From positions 1 to 38,036 of the forward strand of contig JACPVB010000195.1 in the NCBI GenBank assembly GCA_016191985.1: a DNA stretch of 38,036 nt, given 5' to 3'. The notes under the pieces are model-generated. The model was not told the origin of the DNA and searched no databases. It saw only the letters and a program-made list of their open reading frames with translations. The translations under genes and the position numbers were made by a program. Source of the DNA: Chloroflexota bacterium (GTDB lineage Bacteria; Chloroflexota; Anaerolineae; Anaerolineales; Villigracilaceae). Each line of letters begins with the position of its first letter. Within the stretch, counting starts at the first letter, position 1. This document shows, piece by piece, positions 17,813 to 24,589 of this stretch.

Positions 17813-17860
17813 GATGAACCCTGTAAGGTATAATACCGCTTCGGGTACGATGTCACCTGT

Positions 17861-17942
17861 GCCGAAGGAGGGAATCGAACCCTCATTCCCGTAGGGAACA
17901 CGATTTTGAGTCGTGCGCGTCTGCCTATTCCGCCACTTCGGC
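17861..17942 (-). tRNA. tRNA-Leu, anticodon CAA
   Basis: Minus strand GCCGAAGTGGCGGAATAGGCAGACGCGCACGACTCAAAATCGTGTTCCCTACGGGAATGAGGGTTCGATTCCCTCCTTCGGC; 7-bp acceptor stem, class II long variable arm, TTCGATTC, anticodon loop CTCAAAA. CCA is not encoded. Confidence 0.93.
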
Positions 17943-17956
17943 CAATTGCGAACGCA

Positions 17957-17984
17957 AGTATACCACTCCCAAGAACAAGGTCAA
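17957..17984 (-). promoter_or_regulatory. Promoter of tRNA-Leu, TTGACC-N16-TATACT
   Basis: Minus strand TTGACC TTGTTCTTGGGAGTGG TATACT immediately upstream of the tRNA. Confidence 0.65.
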
Positions 17985-17985
17985 G

Positions 17986-19044
17986 ATGAAACTAGGAATT
18001 ATTGGATTACCCCAATCAGGAAAGACCACCATTTTCAACGCGTTGACACGCGGCAATGCCCCCACCACCGCCTCGGCGGGACGCATCGAAGTGCATCAGG
18101 CCGTGGTGGATGTTCCCGATCCGCGCGTGGATAAACTCTCCAGCATGTTCAATCCGAAGAAGACAGTCTACACCAAGGTGACTTATGCGGATATTGCCGG
18201 GCTGGAAACTGGTTCGGCCAAAAGCGGCATTTCCGGGCAACTGTTGAATCACCTCAACCAAATGGACGGACTGATTCTGGTGGTGCGCGCCTTCGAAAAC
18301 GACAGCGTGATGCACCCAAATGGAAGCGTGAATCCACTCCGCGATGTGGACACGATGCTGACCGAGCTTTTGCTGAACGATCTCATCGCCGTCGAACGTA
18401 AATTGGAACGCCTCGTTGAAGAACGCAAAAAAGGCGGCACCGACAAAACCTTAAACGCTCGGCAAACAGAGTTGTTCGAAAAACTGCACAAAACGCTTTC
18501 AGATAACCTGCCTTTGCGCAGCATGGAATTTACGCACGAGGAGCAAAAGGAGCTTTCCAGTTTCGGGCTGCTTACTCGCAAACCCATTCTGACTGTGTTT
18601 AATCTGGGCGAAGGACAGCCAGCACTCGAAGCAAAGCTGGACCATCCGTCTGTGGCGTTGATGGGGAAACTGGAAATGGAAATTGCCCAGCTCTCTGCGG
18701 AAGATGCGGCGGTTTTTATGGAAGAATATGGCATTAAAGAACTCAGCTTAAACCGTATGATCAATTTGTCTTATGAATTGTTGAAGATACAGACATTCTT
18801 CACTGTGGGTGAGGATGAAGTGCGCGCATGGACAACCCATCGCGGTGCGACGGCACAGGAATCTGCCGGGGAAATCCATACCGATCTTTCGCGTGGATTT
18901 GTCCGGGCGGAGGTAGTGGCTTACGAAGACCTGATCAGCCTCGGGTCGATGAATGAGGCGAAAGCCAAAGGGAAATTAAGGCTCGAAGGCAAGGAGTATC
19001 CAGTTAAGGACGGCGATATCATGCACGTCCGATCCAGTTTGTAA
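17986..19044 (+). CDS. ychF: Redox-regulated ATPase YchF (Obg-like GTPase family)
   Basis: MKLGIIGLPQSGKTTIFNALTRG; C-terminal TGS domain ...IQTFFTVGEDEVRAWTTHRGATAQESAGEIHTDLSRGFVRAEVVAYEDL. Confidence 0.95.
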   Translation: MKLGIIGLPQSGKTTIFNALTRGNAPTTASAGRIEVHQAVVDVPDPRVDKLSSMFNPKKTVYTKVTYADIAGLETGSAKSGISGQLLNHLNQMDGLILVVRAFENDSVMHPNGSVNPLRDVDTMLTELLLNDLIAVERKLERLVEERKKGGTDKTLNARQTELFEKLHKTLSDNLPLRSMEFTHEEQKELSSFGLLTRKPILTVFNLGEGQPALEAKLDHPSVALMGKLEMEIAQLSAEDAAVFMEEYGIKELSLNRMINLSYELLKIQTFFTVGEDEVRAWTTHRGATAQESAGEIHTDLSRGFVRAEVVAYEDLISLGSMNEAKAKGKLRLEGKEYPVKDGDIMHVRSSL

Positions 19045-19116
19045 AAATGAAGTGACGGCTGTCGTCGTTCACTGCACGGGCGATTGAAGTCGCCACCACC
19101 TATTTCAGGAGAATAT

Positions 19117-20985
19117 ATGACCTACAAACTTTCCAAATGGGATCTTTCCCCGCTGTACCCTGGTTATGAAAGTGCGGAACTACAAAATGCCTTTGACATG
19201 ATCGAAGAGCAAGTGACTTCGTTTGAAGGCGTGCGCGACAAACTCAAACCCGACATGCCCGCCGAGCAATTCGTGGAAGTATTGAAAGCCAGCGAAGAGA
19301 CGACACGCATTGGGAACAAGTTGTATTCGTTTGCGGGTCTGTCATTTACGGCGGATACGCAGGATCAGAAGGCGCAGACCTTACAGAACCGCGTGCTGCA
19401 ATTTTTAGCGGAGATCCAAAACCGCACACTGTTCTTCAATTTGTGGTGGAAGGATGTGGATGAGGAAAACGCAAAACGCCTGATGGACGCTTCGGGCGAT
19501 TACCGCTATTACCTCGAAGCGATTCGCCTGTTCAAGCCGCACACTTTGAGCGAAGCGGAAGAGAAGGTCGTCAATCTCAAAAATGTAACAGGCGTGAATG
19601 CGCTCGGCAATCTGTATGATTCGATCACGAACCGCTACACGTTCAAATTAAAGGTCAACGGCAAAGAAAAGGAAATGACCGCTTCTGAATTATTTTCCTT
19701 CCGCTACAGTACCGACCCGAACCTGCGCGCCGAGAGTTACAAGTCTCAGTTTAAGGTTTTTGGCGAAGACGGCCCAATCCTTGGGCAGATTTACCAGACG
19801 ATTTTGCGTGACTGGCACAACGAGAATGTGAACCTGCGCAAGTTCAAGAATTCGATTGCACCGCGCAACCTTAATAATGATATTCCCGATGAAGCGGTGG
19901 AAACCCTGTTGAATGTGGCCCGCAAAAATGTGGGCATCTTCCAGCGTTATTTCAAGATGAAAGCCAAATATGTGGGAATGAAAAAGATTCGCCGCTACGA
20001 TATTTATGCGCCTGTGGCCGCCTCGAAGAAAACTTACAAATGGGACGAAGCCGTCAACATGGTACTGGATGCGTTCACGGCTTTCGAGCCGAAGGTGGCG
20101 GATTTGGCAAAGCGCGTCTTTGACGGGAGCCGCATTGACAGCGAAATCCGCAAGGGCAAACGCGGCGGCGCATTTTGCTGGTCCTACCTGCCCGAAGAAA
20201 CCCCATATGTGCTGGTCAATTATCAGGGGACAGGACGCGAAGTGGCGACGCTGGCGCATGAACTCGGTCATGCCATTCATGCCATGCTGGCTTCGCATCA
20301 CAACACGTTTACTTTCCATTCCTCCCTGCCGCTGGCAGAGACCGCATCCACATTTGCGGAAATGGTCCTGATCGACAAACTACTCGCGGAAGAGAAGGAT
20401 GATTCCGTACGCCGCGATATTCTCTTCAAGCAAATGGATGACGCCTACGCGACCATCATGCGCCAATCCTATTTTGCGCTGTTCGAGAAGACCGCACATG
20501 AGATGGTACAAAAGAACGCCTCAGTAGACGACTTGAGCAATGCCTATCTTGAAAACTTGAAGGAACAGTTCGGTGATTCCCTCGCCCTGAGCGACGAGTT
20601 CAAGTGGGAATGGGTGGGGATTCCGCACATTTACCAAACTCCGTTCTATGTGTATGCCTATGCCTTTGGTCAGTTATTGGTGCTGGCCTTGTATCAGCAG
20701 TTCAAAGCGGAAGGGGAATCGTTCAAGCCAAAGTACCTCAAGATTCTGTCTGCGGGCGGTTCCGAAGCTCCCGAAAAGATTCTAAGTGAAGCGGGCATCA
20801 ACATCCGCGACGCGAAGTTCTGGCAGGGCGGGTTCGATGTGCTGGAGAAATTGGTGAGTGAATTGGAGAAGCTGCCGGTGGCGAAGAAGGTGAAGTCTGT
20901 AAAGCGTAATGCGAAATCTGTAAAAGGTAAGGCGGTGGGGAAGAAGGCAGTAAAGAAAACTATTATGAAGAAGAAGAAAAAGTAA
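19117..20985 (+). CDS. pepF: Oligoendopeptidase F (M3 family) with lysine-rich C-terminal tail
   Basis: LAHELGHAIHAMLAS contains HExxH; AGGAGAATAT RBS before the internal ATG at 19117; C-terminus KKVKSVKRNAKSVKGKAVGKKAVKKTIMKKKKK. Confidence 0.92.
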   Translation: MTYKLSKWDLSPLYPGYESAELQNAFDMIEEQVTSFEGVRDKLKPDMPAEQFVEVLKASEETTRIGNKLYSFAGLSFTADTQDQKAQTLQNRVLQFLAEIQNRTLFFNLWWKDVDEENAKRLMDASGDYRYYLEAIRLFKPHTLSEAEEKVVNLKNVTGVNALGNLYDSITNRYTFKLKVNGKEKEMTASELFSFRYSTDPNLRAESYKSQFKVFGEDGPILGQIYQTILRDWHNENVNLRKFKNSIAPRNLNNDIPDEAVETLLNVARKNVGIFQRYFKMKAKYVGMKKIRRYDIYAPVAASKKTYKWDEAVNMVLDAFTAFEPKVADLAKRVFDGSRIDSEIRKGKRGGAFCWSYLPEETPYVLVNYQGTGREVATLAHELGHAIHAMLASHHNTFTFHSSLPLAETASTFAEMVLIDKLLAEEKDDSVRRDILFKQMDDAYATIMRQSYFALFEKTAHEMVQKNASVDDLSNAYLENLKEQFGDSLALSDEFKWEWVGIPHIYQTPFYVYAYAFGQLLVLALYQQFKAEGESFKPKYLKILSAGGSEAPEKILSEAGINIRDAKFWQGGFDVLEKLVSELEKLPVAKKVKSVKRNAKSVKGKAVGKKAVKKTIMKKKKK

Positions 20986-21003
20986 CGAGTGATGAGTAAT
21001 GAG

Positions 21004-21035
21004 AAAGAGACCCGGTATTATTGCCGGGTCTCTTT
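21004..21035. terminator. Bidirectional terminator between pepF and the GNAT gene
   Basis: AAAGAGACCCGG-tattattg-CCGGGTCTCTTT, perfect 12-bp stem. Confidence 0.85.
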
Positions 21036-21047
21036 AGTTGAGCGGAT

Positions 21048-21563
21048 TTATTTCAGCAATTTATACATGAACACAGTGGAGTGGAGTTTCCCATTCGTGC
21101 TACGCGCGTACTCCGGGATGACTCCCGCCCGCACATAGCCGAGTTTTGCATACAACGCCTCAGACGGGTCTCCTTCGCGCGTATCCAAAACCAGTGTGGT
21201 TCTACCTGCGGACCGGGCTTCTGCTTCGATGGCATTCATCAGCAATCGAGCGACTCCCTGCCTGCGAAAAGATGTGTGCACCATGAGCTTGGCAACTTCC
21301 GCACGATGGCTTCCATTTGCGCGAGTCGCAAGGTCGAGTTGGACAGTGCCTGCAAGTTCATCGTCCGCTTTTGCAATCAACAAAATGCGGCTCGAGCTTT
21401 CAATGGCCTTCGCCACATCCTGCCAGTAGACGAGGGCGTCTTCTTCGGAAAGCGGCAGTAAAAATCCCACAGATGCACCGTTTGTGACAGCATTTTGTAA
21501 AAGAGACGCGAGTTTCGAAAGTTCGGGAAGGATTGTTTGGGATGTGAGGCGATGGATGTGCAT
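21048..21563 (-). CDS. GNAT family N-acetyltransferase
   Basis: AEVAKLMVHTSFRRQGVARLLMNAIEAEARSAGRTTLVLDTREGDPSEALYAKLGYVRAGVIPEYA: GNAT motif A. Confidence 0.92.
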   Translation of the reverse strand: MHIHRLTSQTILPELSKLASLLQNAVTNGASVGFLLPLSEEDALVYWQDVAKAIESSSRILLIAKADDELAGTVQLDLATRANGSHRAEVAKLMVHTSFRRQGVARLLMNAIEAEARSAGRTTLVLDTREGDPSEALYAKLGYVRAGVIPEYARSTNGKLHSTVFMYKLLK

Positions 21564-21605
21564 GTGCGAAATTTACCACAGATACTCATTCGGACATGAT
21601 GTGAA

Positions 21606-21760
21606 CGTGGATGGGAGTGGCTAATCTCGTGGGCTTATCCAAAGATTTGACCACAGAGTCCACAAAGAACACGGAGTTTCTCTTTTATTTTTCTCAGTGA
21701 ACTTCGTGCGCTCTGTGGTAGGAAGGTTTTTAGCCCATCCTTTTAGCCACTCTCACGTGG
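21606..21760. repeat. Large nested imperfect inverted repeat (about 155 bp)
   Basis: Outer arms CGTGGATGGGAGTGGCTAATCTCGTGGGCTTA (21606-21637) and TTAGCCCATCCTTTTAGCCACTCTCACGTGG (21730-21760, complementary orientation); inner arms ACCACAGAG (21650-21658) and CTCTGTGGT (21711-21719). Confidence 0.65.
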
Positions 21761-21799
21761 ATGAAAGGGATTTATCCACAGTAAACGAGAGGTAAAAAC

Positions 21800-21835
21800 A
21801 AACTCGCCCACGAAACGATTTTCATGGGCGAGTTT
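21800..21835. terminator. Terminator hairpin downstream of ssb
   Basis: AAACTCGCCCA-cgaaacgattttca-TGGGCGAGTTTTT; T tracts on both strands. Confidence 0.8.
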
Positions 21836-21857
21836 TTACTATTCACTATTTACTGTT

Positions 21858-22241
21858 CTACACATCGTAATCGCCGGGGTCTTCATCCACTGCCATCACG
21901 GGTTCTTCCTTATCCCTCTTATCGAGGAATTGCAGGGTTTGGGCCACGATTTTTGTGAAATACTTTGTTTCGCCTTTATCTTCATACTTGTCAGTCTTCA
22001 ACCGACCTTCGAGGTAGATGAGACTGCCTTTCTTCAGATATTCCTGGCAGATTTCGCCAAGCCGTCCCCAGGCTTCGATGTTGACCCACTCGGTGGCTTC
22101 CTTCGTCTCGCCGCTCTTGTCCTTCCAGCGGTTGCTGACAGCGAGGCTGAAATGGGTCACTTTTTTGCCGGTGGGGGTGAACTTGCTCTCTGGGTCCCTG
22201 CCCAGGCGGCCAATCAATTGAACGCGGTTTAATGTTGGCAT
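21858..22241 (-). CDS. ssb: Single-stranded DNA-binding protein
   Basis: MPTLNRVQLIGRLGRDPESKFTPTGKKVTHFSLAVSNRWKDKSGETKEATEWVNIEAWGRLGEICQEYLKKGSLIYLEGRL. Confidence 0.96.
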   Translation of the reverse strand: MPTLNRVQLIGRLGRDPESKFTPTGKKVTHFSLAVSNRWKDKSGETKEATEWVNIEAWGRLGEICQEYLKKGSLIYLEGRLKTDKYEDKGETKYFTKIVAQTLQFLDKRDKEEPVMAVDEDPGDYDV

Positions 22242-22349
22242 GGCTGCTCCCCTTTTATTTCATAACTTTTAGATGCATGTGTACGTGTCATATGAGTCTC
22301 CTTTTTAATCTAAAAGAACAGGTTTGGGTTGTGTCGAACAGGTTATACT

Positions 22350-22565
22350 TTACGAAGCTGCCTCTGTTTTCTCCGCGGGTTTCGCTTCGCCTTCGGCAAC
22401 GATCTTCTTCAAGACCAACAAGCCGGTCTTCATCTCAGCCACCTGGTAGCCCGCAGGGACGGCATCGAGAGCGCCTTCCTTCACTTCCTTCGAGAAGAAG
22501 AACATCTTGCCCTTCGAGTGCAGGTAGTAGGTGGTTCCTTTTGAATTGGTGTGTCCGTAAGCCAT
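22350..22565 (-). CDS. Small conserved-looking hypothetical protein
   Basis: MAYGHTNSKGTTYYLHSKGKMFFFSKEVKEGALDAVPAGYQVAEMKTGLLVLKKIVAEG... with RBS AAAAGGAGATAATA before the ATG at 22565. The upstream extension in the ORF track is probably not translated. Confidence 0.75.
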   Translation of the reverse strand: MAYGHTNSKGTTYYLHSKGKMFFFSKEVKEGALDAVPAGYQVAEMKTGLLVLKKIVAEGEAKPAEKTEAAS

Positions 22566-22660
22566 TATTATCTCCTTTTGTCTAAGTGTAGCAAGAGTGT
22601 AGAACAAAATTTCTAGCCTGTCAAGCCCCTAAACGGGGTTTTGTATAGACAAATTTAACC

Positions 22661-22708
22661 TAGGGGCGGCCCACCCACGAGAGCAAGCCAACGTGACAAT
22701 CGCCCCTA
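22661..22708. repeat. Palindrome-bounded intergenic element TAGGGGCG...CGCCCCTA
   Basis: TAGGGGCGGCCC...GACAATCGCCCCTA between the 22350-22565 gene and panC; same termini as the 1023-1105 element. Confidence 0.45.
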
Positions 22709-22724
22709 CTGCCTCGGAGTAGAC

Positions 22725-23558
22725 ATGAAAACCATAACCACCCTCTCTGACCTACGAGCCGCGCGCCTCTCTCTTACAGGGACAGTTGGCCTTGTCCCGA
22801 CGATGGGATATTTACACGAGGGGCATCTCTCTCTTATCCGCCGAGCCAGGGTCGAGTGCGAGCATGTGATCGTGACCATCTTCGTCAATCCCACACAGTT
22901 CGGCCCAACCGAAGACCTCTCGAAATATCCTCGTGACCTTGAACGTGATCTTGGTCTGATAGAACCTCTCGGTGTGGATTTGGTCTGGAATCCCTCAGCG
23001 GAGGTAATGTACCCGTCTGGCTACCAGACCTGGGTGGAGGTCGAAGCGATGACTCGTCCACTGGAAGGCGCGATGCGGCCCGGTCACTTCCGCGGTGTGA
23101 CCACCGTCGTGGCGAAATTGTTCAACGCCACCCAGCCGCACAAGGCCTACTTCGGCCAGAAGGATGCCCAGCAGGCGGCGGTCATCCGCCAGATGACTCA
23201 GGATTTAGATTTCCCAATCGAAATTGTGGTCTGCCCCATCGTGCGCGAGGCGGACGGGCTGGCGATGTCCAGCCGCAACAAGTATTTGAGCGAGGCCGAG
23301 CGCAAGGCGGCTACGGTGCTGTTTCGGGCGTTGAGCGCGGCAAAGGATTTGTATGAGGGCGGGGAAAGGGATGCAGAGAAGGTAAGGGGAAAGATGAAAG
23401 AAGTTTTGGCGGGCGAACCGCTGGCACAGATGCAATATGTCTCCTGCGCAGACTATGTTTCGTTGGAAGAATTAAGGGAGATTAAAGGAAAAACCCTGCT
23501 TTCGATGGCCGTCTTCTTCGGCAAAACCAGATTGATCGATAATTTTGTGTTGGGGTAA
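22725..23558 (+). CDS. panC: Pantothenate synthetase (pantoate-beta-alanine ligase)
   Basis: GLVPTMGYLHEGHLSLIRRAR; VTIFVNPTQFGPTEDLSKYPR; FGQKDAQQAAVIRQM; SSRNKYLS. Confidence 0.97.
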   Translation: MKTITTLSDLRAARLSLTGTVGLVPTMGYLHEGHLSLIRRARVECEHVIVTIFVNPTQFGPTEDLSKYPRDLERDLGLIEPLGVDLVWNPSAEVMYPSGYQTWVEVEAMTRPLEGAMRPGHFRGVTTVVAKLFNATQPHKAYFGQKDAQQAAVIRQMTQDLDFPIEIVVCPIVREADGLAMSSRNKYLSEAERKAATVLFRALSAAKDLYEGGERDAEKVRGKMKEVLAGEPLAQMQYVSCADYVSLEELREIKGKTLLSMAVFFGKTRLIDNFVLG

Positions 23559-23581
23559 CTCATAGGGCACAGCCAAATCCA

Positions 23582-24478
23582 TTGATGAAATTTTCTCTTT
23601 TTCTAAAAACTTTCGTTTGGATTCTCCTTGCGCTTGTCTCGCTGATGCTTGGCCTGAGTTTATACGGCCTGTACGATGTGCTGCACCCTCCACGAAAAAT
23701 CCCACCGGGGACAACGCTCAGGGAGGAAAATATCCCCTTTCAAAACGTGGATTTAACAACTGAAGACGGAATTCGTCTCACCGCCTGGTACACGTTGCCA
23801 AAGCCTGCGCTGAACAGCGGCGAAGGCAAGGGAGCGGTCATCCTGCTGGCGCATGGTTATGGCGATAACCGCCCCGAATGGGTGTATGCCCTGCTTGCAA
23901 AAAAGGGCTACGGTGTGCTGGCCTGGGACGCCCGTGCACATGGAGAAAGCGGCGGGGATATTTCCACGCTCGGTTATTTGGAAATTTTGGATGTGAAAGC
24001 CGCGCTCGATTTTGCACTCACCCAACCGGATGTGAATCATGTCGGCGCGTGGGGCGGCTCAATGGGCGGGGCGACGATGATCCGCGCAACGGCGGAGTTC
24101 CCGCAGATCGAAGCATTGATCGTGGATAGTTCTTTCGCCTCACTGGATGCGGAGGTGGATTTCCTTGCGCCCTATCCGTTGCTCAACCCGCTGGCAAAAT
24201 TGATGATGGGCATCGGCCTTGGCGTAGACCTGGGTCAGGTGAGTCCTGCCGCCGTAATCGGGAAAATCAGCCCGCGGCCCGTATATATCATCCACGGCAT
24301 GGAAGATTCAGTGGCATCGCCCGAATCAGCGGAGGTTTTATTTAACGCGGCAAACGAACCAAAACAGCTATGGCTTGAAGAAGATGCGATTCATCTGGGG
24401 ATTCACATGGAAAACCCGCCTCGTTATCAGAGACGGGTGATTCGTTTCTTTGACGAATGGCTGTTGAATAAAAAGTAG
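23582..24478 (+). CDS. Alpha/beta hydrolase, membrane-anchored
   Basis: N-terminal TM; ILLAHGYGDNRPEW; YGVLAWDARAHGESGG; nucleophile elbow GAWGGSMGGATMI; IIHGMEDSVASPES; C-terminal His in EEDAIHLGIH. Confidence 0.9.
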   Translation: MMKFSLFLKTFVWILLALVSLMLGLSLYGLYDVLHPPRKIPPGTTLREENIPFQNVDLTTEDGIRLTAWYTLPKPALNSGEGKGAVILLAHGYGDNRPEWVYALLAKKGYGVLAWDARAHGESGGDISTLGYLEILDVKAALDFALTQPDVNHVGAWGGSMGGATMIRATAEFPQIEALIVDSSFASLDAEVDFLAPYPLLNPLAKLMMGIGLGVDLGQVSPAAVIGKISPRPVYIIHGMEDSVASPESAEVLFNAANEPKQLWLEEDAIHLGIHMENPPRYQRRVIRFFDEWLLNKK

Positions 24479-24525
24479 GGACACGGCGACCCTTTGACAA
24501 AGCTCAGACAGGCGCCGTGTCGCTA
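24475..24525. repeat. Palindromic element GTAGGGACACGGCGACC...GCGCCGTGTCGCTAC
   Basis: ACACGGCG/CGCCGTGT arms flank CCTTTGACAAAGCTCAGACAG; the element supplies the TAG stop of the hydrolase gene (24476-24478). Confidence 0.55.
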
Positions 24526-24589
24526 CGGCAAAATTACGGTGTCTCTTCTCCTTCGTACAACGCGGGGACGAGAAAATCACTTCACATCA

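Noticed and set aside
19690-20319. 209-aa minus-strand ORF
   Set aside because: Antisense shadow of pepF, whose HELGH motif and full-length frame are clear.
22624-22643. CCCCTAAACGGGGTTTT as a plus-strand terminator
   Set aside because: Stem is only about 4 bp and no plus-strand gene ends upstream.
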